Assembly (NCBI GenBank): GCA_001873075.1
Contig: MNYL01000207.1
Span: 1 to 7,979, forward strand
Direction of reading: 5' to 3'
From: Fibrobacteres bacterium CG2_30_45_31
GTDB lineage: Bacteria > Fibrobacterota > Fibrobacteria > Fibrobacterales > Fibrobacteraceae
DNA length: 7,979 bases
Below, piece by piece: positions 1-6,580 of this stretch; within the stretch, counting starts at the first letter, position 1; each line of letters starts with the position of its first letter. The notes under the pieces are model-generated. The model did no database searches and was not told the origin of the DNA. It was given only the letters and a program-made list of their open reading frames with translations. The translations under genes and the position numbers were made by a program.

Positions 1-2
1 TA

Positions 3-233
3 CGCTGTCTTCCACGCGAAATTAACGCGAGAAAAGCATTCCGTTTTGGTAGAAATGAAATTCGTTACAATAAAACCGATAGTACCCTTGCCTACACCAT
101 TCAAAAAGAGCTTCTCGCAGCAAACTTGATTACCGAAGATACCGTGAAGCTCAAGGAAGGGATTGGTCCCCGAAATTCCGAGGGACCCAAGAACTATATG
201 AGCCTGTTTATCAAAACTGTATCGCAAAATTAA
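3..233 (+). CDS. C-terminal end of an unrecognised protein (5' truncated)
   Basis: An open frame runs from base 3 without interruption to a TAA at 231-233 and gives 76 residues; the other two forward frames hit stops early. The start must lie left of the window, because the only in-frame Met is near the end (ATG 198-200). The fragment is basic and soluble-looking, with an N-terminal part rich in Arg/Lys (RKAFRFGRNEIRYNK) and a helical-looking stretch (YTIQKELLAANLITEDTVKL). It has no membrane segment, lipobox or Cys pair. I do not recognise the family and assign no function. The codon usage resembles the neighbouring genes. No clear hairpin terminator is visible in the 58 nt before the next gene, so read-through into it is possible. 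Confidence 0.7.
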   Translation, partial: RCLPREINARKAFRFGRNEIRYNKTDSTLAYTIQKELLAANLITEDTVKLKEGIGPRNSEGPKNYMSLFIKTVSQN

Positions 234-291
234 GGCATAAAGTCCACAATACTCTACTTAGTGCAGATCACATAGTTGCTATCTTGTAGTT

Positions 292-1545
292 ATGGTTCTG
301 AATGTTATATGGTTGCTCTTCTTTTTCGGTGCATTTATCGCCTGTGTGGTGCAATGCTTCGTTTTTGGGAATACAGGCATTTTTAATGACACCATTCAAG
401 CGGCCTTTACCATGTCCAAGACGGCGTTTGAGATCGCACTGGGGTTGACCGGTATCCTTTCCCTTTGGCTTGGTATTTTAAAAGTCGGTGAAAAAGCGGG
501 GGCTATCCAAATTCTCGCCAAACTCATTGATCCCCTCTTTTGTAGACTATTTCCCAGTATTCCTAAAGGACACCCGGTCAAGGGCACCATGCTTATGAAT
601 TTAAGTGCCAACATGCTGGGTTTGGATAACGCGGCAACTCCTATGGGCCTTAAGGCCATGAAGGAATTGCAAGAACTCAATCCTAATAAAGAAGTGGCGA
701 GCGACGCCCAAATTCTTTTCCTGGTGCTCAATGCGAGTGGCCTTACGCTCATCCCGGTGAGCATTATGACCTACCGCGCTCAACTCGGTGCAGCGAACCC
801 CGCTGATATTTTCCTTCCTATTTTACTTGCGACATTTTTCAGCACTCTCGGTGGCATTCTCATCACCAGCTTTTTCCAGAAAATTGAATTGAAGAACCCT
901 GTGACCATTGCCTGGCTTTTTGGGCTCACGGTGGCAGTTATGGGAACCCTTTTCTACTTCTCGCGCCTCAGTGCAGAGCAACTCGGTGTGAACAGTATTT
1001 TTGTGAGTGGTTTAGTTCTTTTCAGCATTATCATCGCCTTTTTCAGCTTAGCGGTCTATAAGAAAATCCGCGCCTATGAAGCTTTTGTAGAAGGTGCTAA
1101 AGAGGGATTCCAAACCGCAGTCATGGTGATTCCATACCTTGTTGCTATTCTCGTAGGCGTTGCTGTATTCCGCGCGAGTGGAGCGATGGATCTGTTGATG
1201 AGTGGCATCTCTTCTCTGCTGTCTTTGGTGGGCGTCCCCAACGATGTTGTCCCCGCCCTTCCCACTGCGATTATGAAACCCCTTTCTGGGAGCGGTGCGC
1301 GCGGTATGATGATCGATGCCATGACGACCTATGGCCCGGATAGCTTCGTGGGACATCTGAGTTGCATTTTCCAAGGTGCCACAGACACGACCTTTTATAT
1401 TATCGCTGTATATTTTGGTTCTGTGGGAATCCGCAAAACCCGCCATTCTGTTGTGTGTGCTCTCTTTGCTGATTTAGTTGGCATTATCGCCGCAATTATT
1501 ATCGCTTATATATTTTTTCCCCCCATTGTTCCCACAGTCGTATAA
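292..1545 (+). CDS. spmAB: SpmA-SpmB fusion, nucleoside-recognition (Gate) domain membrane protein
   Basis: This 417-residue inner-membrane protein joins the two spore-maturation proteins, which are separate genes in Bacillus. Residues 1-197 match SpmA: an MVLNVIW start, the block around EKAGAIQILAKLIDPL (67-82), and NMLGLDNAATPMGLKAM (107-123). Residues about 203-417 match SpmB: FVEGAKEGFQTAVMVIPYLV (265-284), MKPLSGSGARG (328-338), and QGATDTTFYI then YFGSVGIRKTRH (361-385). Hydrophobic segments near 4-24, 44-62, 139-160, 172-196, 206-224, 236-256, 275-295 and 385-410 suggest eight or more membrane spans. The family carries nucleoside-recognition/Gate domains and is inferred to transport small solutes; the substrate is unknown. 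In Bacillus, spmA/spmB affect spore core dehydration, a role that cannot apply in a non-sporulating host. The start at 292 fits the family N-terminus although no good Shine-Dalgarno precedes it. The downstream lipoprotein gene begins 27 nt after the stop. Confidence 0.9.
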   Translation: MVLNVIWLLFFFGAFIACVVQCFVFGNTGIFNDTIQAAFTMSKTAFEIALGLTGILSLWLGILKVGEKAGAIQILAKLIDPLFCRLFPSIPKGHPVKGTMLMNLSANMLGLDNAATPMGLKAMKELQELNPNKEVASDAQILFLVLNASGLTLIPVSIMTYRAQLGAANPADIFLPILLATFFSTLGGILITSFFQKIELKNPVTIAWLFGLTVAVMGTLFYFSRLSAEQLGVNSIFVSGLVLFSIIIAFFSLAVYKKIRAYEAFVEGAKEGFQTAVMVIPYLVAILVGVAVFRASGAMDLLMSGISSLLSLVGVPNDVVPALPTAIMKPLSGSGARGMMIDAMTTYGPDSFVGHLSCIFQGATDTTFYIIAVYFGSVGIRKTRHSVVCALFADLVGIIAAIIIAYIFFPPIVPTVV

Positions 1546-1572
1546 GGCAGTTGTAAAAAACCTGTTGTTATT

Positions 1573-2430
1573 ATGAAAAGAATTTTTCTTTTTTTTGTTG
1601 GAGCAGCCCTCATTTTTCTCAATGCCTGCAACGCAAGTCACCCCCAATCAGATGACAAATCTTCTAGTTCTACCAAAAAAAATGTCAAGAAAAAATCGGC
1701 ACAAGTCCTATCCTCAAATAGTTCCAGCACAGAAGTCGGTTCTTTTACTTACAACGCTTATAGACACTACCGCATTGCGATTGATACCGCACAAGGGGCT
1801 TTTCAAACGTTTACCAACTTCTGCGATTTCAATGAAGTTTCAGGGAAAACAGAATTTCGAACAGAAAGTGAACGTTTCGATTTCGCTATGGGGACGGACT
1901 CTCTATTCCTTACCCGCAACAATTCTACCGAAGTTTATTACAACAAAAACGCAACCCTGAATGGCCGCTGGGAATATGTATTCACATGCGAAAATAATGA
2001 ATGTGTTGGGCTCCCGCAAGGAACGTCCATGTCCCGTATTTTTTCCTCGGATTCTATGATTTTTATTGTAACATGGGATAATTATTGCTTTATGGATGCG
2101 TATGAAAGTTTTGATGTGCACCCCACCACCGATGTAATCACAAAGACCAACTGCCGTGAAGGGACAATCCAAGCAGATTCGACCCATGCAATCAAGTTCC
2201 GCTTAGAATCTCTTACAGAAGAAGGCCTTGTTTATTCCTACTCTCTGGAATCCAAAACATGCAAATTCCACCTCCAATTCGGAAACTGGACTGAAGCTCT
2301 CTGCAACGAAGCAAACAGCGACTCTGAATTTCTCGGTGTCGGGTATCGTTATTCGACGAATACAGAAGAATTTAATCAGTGCATGAGAGAAATGTACTCA
2401 GAGGCAGGACTTTCTACTCCGCAGCTTTAA
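1573..2430 (+). CDS. Cys-rich lipoprotein of unknown function
   Basis: A 285-residue exported lipoprotein. Residues 1-18 form a signal peptide (MKRIFLFFVGAALIFLNA) ending in the lipobox LNAC with acceptor Cys19. A low-complexity Ser/Lys linker (about 22-54) follows, of the kind common on Fibrobacter lipoproteins. The folded part (about 55-285) is rich in aromatic and polar residues and looks like beta structure. It contains eight further Cys at 84, 139, 144, 172, 194, 230, 244 and 270, enough for four disulfides, which suits an oxidising periplasm or cell surface. I do not recognise the domain. No Shine-Dalgarno is evident before ATG 1573, and the gene lies 27 nt after the SpmAB gene, so it may be co-transcribed with it. 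Its last 17 bases overlap the end of the convergent kinase-like gene. A surface or outer-membrane location is inferred. Confidence 0.85.
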   Translation: MKRIFLFFVGAALIFLNACNASHPQSDDKSSSSTKKNVKKKSAQVLSSNSSSTEVGSFTYNAYRHYRIAIDTAQGAFQTFTNFCDFNEVSGKTEFRTESERFDFAMGTDSLFLTRNNSTEVYYNKNATLNGRWEYVFTCENNECVGLPQGTSMSRIFSSDSMIFIVTWDNYCFMDAYESFDVHPTTDVITKTNCREGTIQADSTHAIKFRLESLTEEGLVYSYSLESKTCKFHLQFGNWTEALCNEANSDSEFLGVGYRYSTNTEEFNQCMREMYSEAGLSTPQL

Positions 2431-3019
2431 GAATCAGGGCAATTGATTTCTCTATGCCAAGCCCATCGCTGTTGAGGCATAAATCGTAGTTTTTTGCCTC
2501 TCCCCACTTCTGGAAAGTGCATTTGTTATAATGCTCGGCACGAATTTTATCGCGGTGGTGAATTTTACTCTCTACCTTATCACTTGAAACCCCATATTCC
2601 GCAATGGCGCGCTTCACTCTGCTGTTCATATCTGAATAAATGAAGATACTGAGGCAATCGGTTCTATCGCGAAGTACAAAGTCGGCCCCTGTACCAATGA
2701 TAACGCACGGACCTTTCTCCACCAAATTTTTAATAATCTTCTCTTGCATCAAAAACATGGTATCTGGAGGAGGAATCATAATATTCCCCCAGAAAGGCTC
2801 AGCATAAGATCCGTTCACGGCGAGTTTGAATAACAGCGCTTCGTTGAGTTTTTCCTCAATCTCTCGCATGGATTCTGCCGAAAGTTTATCCTGCTGAATA
2901 GAAAGATCAATAAGCGTACGATCATAAAAAGCATAACCCAATATTTCGGCTACCTTTTTTCCGATATCACGGCCACCACTTCCAAACTCGCGACTGATTG
3001 TTATGATACTCTTACTCAT
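2414..3019 (-). CDS. Cytidylate kinase-like family protein
   Basis: A 201-residue cytosolic P-loop protein of the cytidylate-kinase-like family (Pfam Cytidylate_kin2 type), not the classical Cmk. Evidence: ITISREFGSGGRDIGKKVAE (6-25) with a P-loop at G13-K21; LGYAFYDRTLI (27-37), the family's characteristic block; PCVIIGTGADFVLRDRTDCL (104-123); and a C-terminal lid-like region with HHRDKIRAEHYNKCT (154-168) and KWGEAKNYDLCLNSDGLGIE (171-190). The residue after the P-loop lysine is Lys22 rather than Ser/Thr. The 110 position, usually Arg in this family from memory (GRxAD), is Thr. The substrate is not established; phosphorylation of CMP or another small molecule is inferred from homology. GGGAG (complement of 3028-3032) lies 8 nt before the ATG and supports the start. 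The 3' end overlaps the convergent lipoprotein gene by 17 bp. A terminator upstream isolates it from the thioredoxin gene, so it probably has its own promoter in 3020-3103. Confidence 0.88.
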   Translation of the reverse strand: MSKSIITISREFGSGGRDIGKKVAEILGYAFYDRTLIDLSIQQDKLSAESMREIEEKLNEALLFKLAVNGSYAEPFWGNIMIPPPDTMFLMQEKIIKNLVEKGPCVIIGTGADFVLRDRTDCLSIFIYSDMNSRVKRAIAEYGVSSDKVESKIHHRDKIRAEHYNKCTFQKWGEAKNYDLCLNSDGLGIEKSIALILKAAE

Positions 3020-3103
3020 AATATTATCTCCCTAGTAATAAACTCCTGTCATTCAAACTACTAAAAAAAACAGGAAATTGAAAAGATCTTATTTTTTTTG
3101 CAT

Positions 3104-3136
3104 AAAAAAGACCCACATTTAAGCAGGTCTTTTTTT
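3104..3136 (-). terminator. Rho-independent terminator of the thioredoxin lipoprotein gene
   Basis: An inverted repeat pairs AAAAAAGACC (3104-3113) with GGTCTTTTTT (3126-3135) around a 12-nt loop. Read on the minus strand, it starts 16 nt after the stop codon of the thioredoxin lipoprotein gene and ends in a run of U. It separates that gene from the kinase-like gene on the same strand. The A/T arms make it symmetric, so it could also stop transcription from the other side. Confidence 0.8.
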
Positions 3137-3152
3137 ATAAATTCCGATTCTC

Positions 3153-4304
3153 TTACTTTTTCTTAAGCAAAGCGGCAATATCAGAGCGCATTTGCGGAAG
3201 ATCCTTCGTAAAATCTTTATAGAGAATGTAAGAGCCATCAGGTTTTACAACGTAAATTTTGGGAACATAACCATCACCATACAATTGACCAAACTGGCGA
3301 GATTCATCAAAAAGCATCACCATATTTTCAATCTTAAATTCTTCTGCAAAAGCGCGGATATCACGTTTGTTGTTTCCGCCAGAAGCAATCGCCAACGTGG
3401 TAAGACCAAGAGCACTAAATTCGCTCGCAATTTTTTGAATTTCCGGAGTTGCATGGCGACAGTGACCACAGGTGGTTGAGAAGTAGAAAATGAAAAGAGG
3501 CTTACCGGCATACGCTTGAAGGTCAGAAGACTCCACAGAAACGCCTGTCACCTTTACTCGAAAATTAATCTTGGTAGGAAGGCCATCGGGAAGGGTATCG
3601 CCCCGGAGTGGAGCGACTTCTGTTTCAATTTCCTTTTGTTCTTCCATCGCTTTTTTCTGAGCTTCCGCACGCAGTTCTTGAGCCTTTTGCTGATAACGAG
3701 TGCTCACAGCGCGGAGAGTATCTTCTGAAAGTTGCATGTGCTGAGTCGAATCCGCACGCATCGCACGCGCATCACGAATGCCTTGAATAAAGAACTTTTC
3801 ATCGAGTGTGGCCTTGAATTCTTTCCCCAACAAAACAAACTGGGTCCCAAATTGAACGCCTAGCATATACGCAAATTTATCATTATCGCTAGAAGTTAAA
3901 CTGATGGTTGCAGGATATTTGTTCAATGCAGGAATTTCTGGTTTTACTGGCGGAGGAGTCGGACTCGTTTTTGCAATCTCTTGAAGCTTACGAGCGTTCT
4001 CCTGGAAACGTTGTCCCACCAAACGGAGTGTGTCGTCTGGGAGTTGAAGATGAAAAGAAGTATCGGCCATCATTTTCTGCGCTTCGGAAGAACCCAAAAT
4101 GAAAAGTTCTTCTTCTGCGGGAGCCTCAAACTGTTTCGCAATCATCGCAAACTGCGCCCCAAACTGCGCCCCCAACATATAAGCAAATTTTTGATCGTCT
4201 GTAGCATTGGGACCAACCACTGTTTTTTCAACAGCCGTTTTGTCAGTATCACACGCACCCAAAACAAGTGTTATCACTAAAAGTGAAAATATCCTGAATC
4301 GCAT
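3153..4304 (-). CDS. Lipoprotein with two FKBP_N-like domains and a C-terminal TlpA-like thioredoxin domain
   Basis: A 383-residue envelope lipoprotein, taken from ATG 4304 because AAGGAGG lies 5 nt upstream and the signal peptide starts there; an in-frame ATG at 4325 would add seven residues. Signal peptide 1-17 ends in LGAC with acceptor Cys18. Two internal repeats (about 36-112 and 141-215) share DDQKFAYMLGAQFGAQF and NDKFAYMLGVQFGTQF, then a FI-G---A--M-ADS/T motif, LQLPDDTLR/MQLSEDTLR and a long charged helix. This is the layout of the FKBP_N (Mip-type) dimerisation domain. A Pro-rich linker (113-131) separates them. Residues about 243-383 are a thioredoxin fold: STTCGHC with Cys279/Cys282, and GYVPKIYVVKPDG with likely cis-Pro348. 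The Trp usual before the first Cys in TlpA proteins is Thr. There is no FKBP isomerase domain. A dimeric periplasmic disulfide reductase or isomerase role is inferred. It is divergent from proS and followed by a terminator. Confidence 0.88.
   Translation of the reverse strand: MRFRIFSLLVITLVLGACDTDKTAVEKTVVGPNATDDQKFAYMLGAQFGAQFAMIAKQFEAPAEEELFILGSSEAQKMMADTSFHLQLPDDTLRLVGQRFQENARKLQEIAKTSPTPPPVKPEIPALNKYPATISLTSSDNDKFAYMLGVQFGTQFVLLGKEFKATLDEKFFIQGIRDARAMRADSTQHMQLSEDTLRAVSTRYQQKAQELRAEAQKKAMEEQKEIETEVAPLRGDTLPDGLPTKINFRVKVTGVSVESSDLQAYAGKPLFIFYFSTTCGHCRHATPEIQKIASEFSALGLTTLAIASGGNNKRDIRAFAEEFKIENMVMLFDESRQFGQLYGDGYVPKIYVVKPDGSYILYKDFTKDLPQMRSDIAALLKKK
4148..4171. repeat. Perfect 12-bp tandem duplication within the lipoprotein gene
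   Basis: CAAACTGCGCCC occurs twice back to back (4148-4159, 4160-4171). It encodes the GAQFGAQF stretch of the first FKBP_N-like repeat. The second repeat has GVQFGTQF at the same place with diverged DNA, so this 4-residue periodicity belongs to the domain pattern rather than being a fresh insertion. Confidence 0.75.
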
Positions 4305-4309
4305 TATTG

Positions 4310-4316
4310 CCTCCTT
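4310..4316 (-). promoter_or_regulatory. Strong Shine-Dalgarno deciding the start of the thioredoxin lipoprotein gene
   Basis: On the minus strand, AAGGAGG is followed by 5 nt and then ATG at 4304. This favours the MRFRIF start over the upstream in-frame ATG at 4325. The site overlaps the proposed -35 box of the divergent proS promoter by two bases. Confidence 0.8.
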
Positions 4317-4344
4317 GGCATGCATTCTTTTGAATGCCGATAAT
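4315..4344 (+). promoter_or_regulatory. proS: Candidate sigma-70-type promoter for proS
   Basis: TTGGCA (4315-4320) and GATAAT (4339-4344) each match the housekeeping -35 and -10 consensus at five of six positions, with an 18-nt spacer. Initiation near 4351 would leave a leader of about 22 nt before the preferred proS start at 4373. An ATG at 4358 would be almost leaderless. The call rests on consensus match only; whether this organism uses such boxes here is inferred. Confidence 0.45.
4322..4337. repeat. Inverted repeat inside the proS promoter spacer
   Basis: GCATTC-TTTT-GAATGC is a perfect 6-bp inverted repeat with a 4-nt centre. It sits between the proposed -35 and -10 boxes of proS and in the 5' leader of the divergent lipoprotein gene. 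It could be an operator for a dimeric regulator, or a small hairpin in the lipoprotein mRNA leader. There is no T-tract, so it is not a terminator. Confidence 0.45.
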
Positions 4345-4372
4345 CTAGCAATTTTCTATGTTTTGCACCATT

Positions 4373-6067
4373 ATGAAGCTCTCTAAGTTTTTCTATACCA
4401 CCCTCCGGGAAATTCCCAGCGATGCCACCATGCCAAGTCACGTGTTTTTAATGCGCGGCGGCTATATTAAACCTCTTTCTACTGGAATTTACAGTATGTT
4501 GCCGATGGGTTTCAGAGTGTTGAAAAACATCGAAAAACTTATTCGTGAAGAAATGAACTCCATTGGCGGATTAGAAGTCGATCTCCCCGTGGTGCAGACA
4601 GCCGAACTTTGGGGAGAATCCGGTCGCTATACGGCCATTGGCGAAGAATTATTGCGTTTCAAAGATCGCAATAATCATCCCATGGTTTTAGCAATGACGC
4701 ACGAAGAAGCGATGACCGACATGGCTCGTTACGTGCTTTCTAGCTATAAACAATTGCCGTTTATGCTTTACCAGTTTAAGACCAAGTACCGTGATGAAGC
4801 GCGCGCTCGTGGAGGGTTGATTCGCGTTCGCGAGTTTTTGATGAAGGATGCTTATAGCTTCCACGCATCTTCCGAAGATTTGGATTCACATTACGAAAAA
4901 GAATATCAAGCTTACCTTCGCATTTTCCGTCGCGTGGGTATTGAGCCTATCGTGGTGCAATCCGATACAGGGATCATGGGCGGTAAGGTCGCACATGAAT
5001 TTATGCTTGATACTCCCAATGGTGAAGATTACTTGATTCTCTGCAAATCTTGCGGCTACCAAGCGAATCGCGAAATTGCAAAATTCGAACGCGAACCTTA
5101 CCAAGGTGATGCGAGCGCCACACCGGAAAAGGTGGCAACCCCTCACATGGAAAGCATAGAAGACGTATCTACGTTCTTGAATGTACCTCCCCAATCTACT
5201 GCCAAGTGTGTATTCTTCAATGTTGATAACAAACTAATTACCGTTGTTGTCCCTGGCAATTTGGAAGTTTCTGAAATCAAACTTCACAATTTGTTGAAAG
5301 CAAAGGATTTGGTTCCTGCGGACGAAGCCATGATTCGCGCGGCCGGTATGGAACCTGGTTTCGCAAGTCCTATGGGAGCCAAAAACACCCGTGTCATTAT
5401 GGATGAGGGATTAGAATTTGCAAGCGATTTGGTGATGGGTGCAAACGAAGCGGGCTTCCACATGAAGCATTGCACCCCTAAACGCGACATTGCCTCTTTT
5501 GAAGTCGCTGACATCGCCGAAGCAAGTGAACTTTGCAAATGCCCGAACTGTGGCAACAGACTCAAGGAAACCCGCGGCATCGAACTCGGCAATATTTTCA
5601 AACTTGGCACCAAATTTTCCGAAAGCATGGGAGCCACCTACCTTTCTGCAGACGGCAAGAGTGAGCCTGCAATCATGGGTTGCTACGGAATCGGTGTAGG
5701 CCGTTTGATGGCGAGCGTTGTGGAAAACAGCCACGATGACTTTGGCCCAATTTGGCCAAAAAGTATCACTCCTTTCCATGTAGAAATTGTAACTATCGCG
5801 AAGGATGCAGAACTTTTAGAAGTTGCAGAAAAATTGGAAAGCGATCTTACCCTTGCCGGTTTTGAAGTCCTCGTCGATGACCGCGAAGAACGCCCGGGTG
5901 TCAAATTCAAAGATGCGGATCTTTGGGGCATTCCACTCCGTATTTCTGTTGGCAAGAAAGGCCTCGTGAATGGCGAAATCGAATGGAAGCTCCGCACAGA
6001 GAAGAATTTCGAAATGGTCGCTATCAATGCGGTTCTCGAAAAGGTAAAGCTTTTCTACGCGAAATAA
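4373..6067 (+). CDS. proS: Prolyl-tRNA synthetase, bacterial type with editing domain
   Basis: This class II aminoacyl-tRNA synthetase charges tRNA-Pro with proline in the cytosol. From the chosen start it has 564 residues, close to the usual length of the bacterial form. MKLSKFFYTTLREIPSDA matches the family N-terminus, so the in-frame ATG at 4358, which adds MFCTI, is less likely. Motif 2 is at KTKYRDEARARGGLIRVREF (136-155), followed by LMKDAYSFH. The editing (INS/YbaK-like) insertion spans roughly 225-395, bounded by CKSC (224-227) and CKCPNC (388-393). Lys278 in STAKCVFF corresponds to the Lys needed for Ala-tRNA-Pro hydrolysis in E. coli (Lys279). TRGIELGNIFKLGTKFSESM (400-419) and motif 3 GCYGIGVGRL (436-445) follow. 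The anticodon-binding domain is about 465-564 with DDREERPGVKFKDADLWGIP (502-521). All key motifs are present. The thioesterase gene begins 15 nt downstream. Confidence 0.98.
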   Translation: MKLSKFFYTTLREIPSDATMPSHVFLMRGGYIKPLSTGIYSMLPMGFRVLKNIEKLIREEMNSIGGLEVDLPVVQTAELWGESGRYTAIGEELLRFKDRNNHPMVLAMTHEEAMTDMARYVLSSYKQLPFMLYQFKTKYRDEARARGGLIRVREFLMKDAYSFHASSEDLDSHYEKEYQAYLRIFRRVGIEPIVVQSDTGIMGGKVAHEFMLDTPNGEDYLILCKSCGYQANREIAKFEREPYQGDASATPEKVATPHMESIEDVSTFLNVPPQSTAKCVFFNVDNKLITVVVPGNLEVSEIKLHNLLKAKDLVPADEAMIRAAGMEPGFASPMGAKNTRVIMDEGLEFASDLVMGANEAGFHMKHCTPKRDIASFEVADIAEASELCKCPNCGNRLKETRGIELGNIFKLGTKFSESMGATYLSADGKSEPAIMGCYGIGVGRLMASVVENSHDDFGPIWPKSITPFHVEIVTIAKDAELLEVAEKLESDLTLAGFEVLVDDREERPGVKFKDADLWGIPLRISVGKKGLVNGEIEWKLRTEKNFEMVAINAVLEKVKLFYAK

Positions 6068-6082
6068 TTCGCAAGGATAGTC

Positions 6083-6580
6083 ATGGACACCAAAGGTAAA
6101 CCAGTTCAGTTTTCCCGCATTGAAACACATGACATTGTCCACCCCTCGGATGCGAATGCCTACGGGAATGTCTTTGGTGGACATTTAGTCGCACTCATGG
6201 ATAAAGCGGCTTGTATGGTCGCTTACCGCCATTCTGAAGCCAAAGTGGTCACGGTTTCTGTCGATGGAATTTACTTTCAGCATCCCGCCCCTGTGGGAAC
6301 TATGCTCACGTTACTCGCGTCACTAAATCGCGCATTCCACTCTTCTATGGAAATTGGAATTAAAGTTATTGGCTGGCGCCCGAATGAACCTGATGTGGAA
6401 ATTTGCAAAGCTTACATGACATTTGTCGCTATCGATGAAGACAGTAAGCCTATGGCAATTCCGCCCGTAATCCCCGAGACAGAAGAAGATAAACGGAGAT
6501 ACAACAACGCGATGATTCGACGTGAAGCACGCCTCGCCCTACGCGACAAACTTGTAGAAAAAGGTTTTCGTTCATTATGA
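6083..6580 (+). CDS. Hotdog-fold acyl-CoA thioesterase (YciA/ACOT type)
   Basis: A 165-residue cytosolic enzyme of the acyl-CoA hydrolase hotdog family, which cleaves acyl-CoA to free acid and CoA. The signature HPSDANAYGNVFGGHLVALM (20-39) is followed by Asp40, which aligns with the catalytic Asp of YciA-type enzymes. VVTVSVDGIYFQHPAPVG (about 55-72) is the family's core strand with the VDG motif. A charged C-terminal helix (about 134-165) ends the protein. Chain-length preference cannot be read from the sequence. AAGGA at 6073-6077, 5 nt before ATG, supports the start. It follows proS by 15 nt, and its stop overlaps the start of the next gene as ATGA, so the three genes are probably one transcript. 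Confidence 0.93.
   Translation: MDTKGKPVQFSRIETHDIVHPSDANAYGNVFGGHLVALMDKAACMVAYRHSEAKVVTVSVDGIYFQHPAPVGTMLTLLASLNRAFHSSMEIGIKVIGWRPNEPDVEICKAYMTFVAIDEDSKPMAIPPVIPETEEDKRRYNNAMIRREARLALRDKLVEKGFRSL

Noticed and set aside
1048..1446. Open frame of 132 codons on the - strand
   Set aside because: It is antisense to the conserved SpmB half, has no recognisable motif and no ribosome site, and has a His/Arg-rich composition typical of a shadow frame.
3061..3099. A8 and T8 runs around an AAGATCTT palindrome, considered as a second terminator
   Set aside because: The pairing would rest on A/T arms with no G/C stem, and the well-formed hairpin at 3104-3136 already explains termination; more likely an AT-rich promoter upstream region for the kinase-like gene.
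4305..4325. Upstream ATG at 4325 for the thioredoxin lipoprotein
   Set aside because: The added residues carry charge before the signal peptide, and the strong AAGGAGG lies between the two ATGs, in the right place only for the 4304 start.
4358..4372. Upstream ATG as the proS start
   Set aside because: It would add MFCTI, which the family lacks; the Met at 4373 begins the conserved MKLSKFF block and leaves a more plausible leader.
5411..5779. Open frame of 122 codons on the - strand
   Set aside because: It is antisense to conserved proS motifs around motif 3 and matches no family that I recognise.
5816..6184. Open frame of 122 codons on the - strand across the proS/thioesterase junction
   Set aside because: It covers the ends of two well-supported + strand genes and shows no start signal or family motif.
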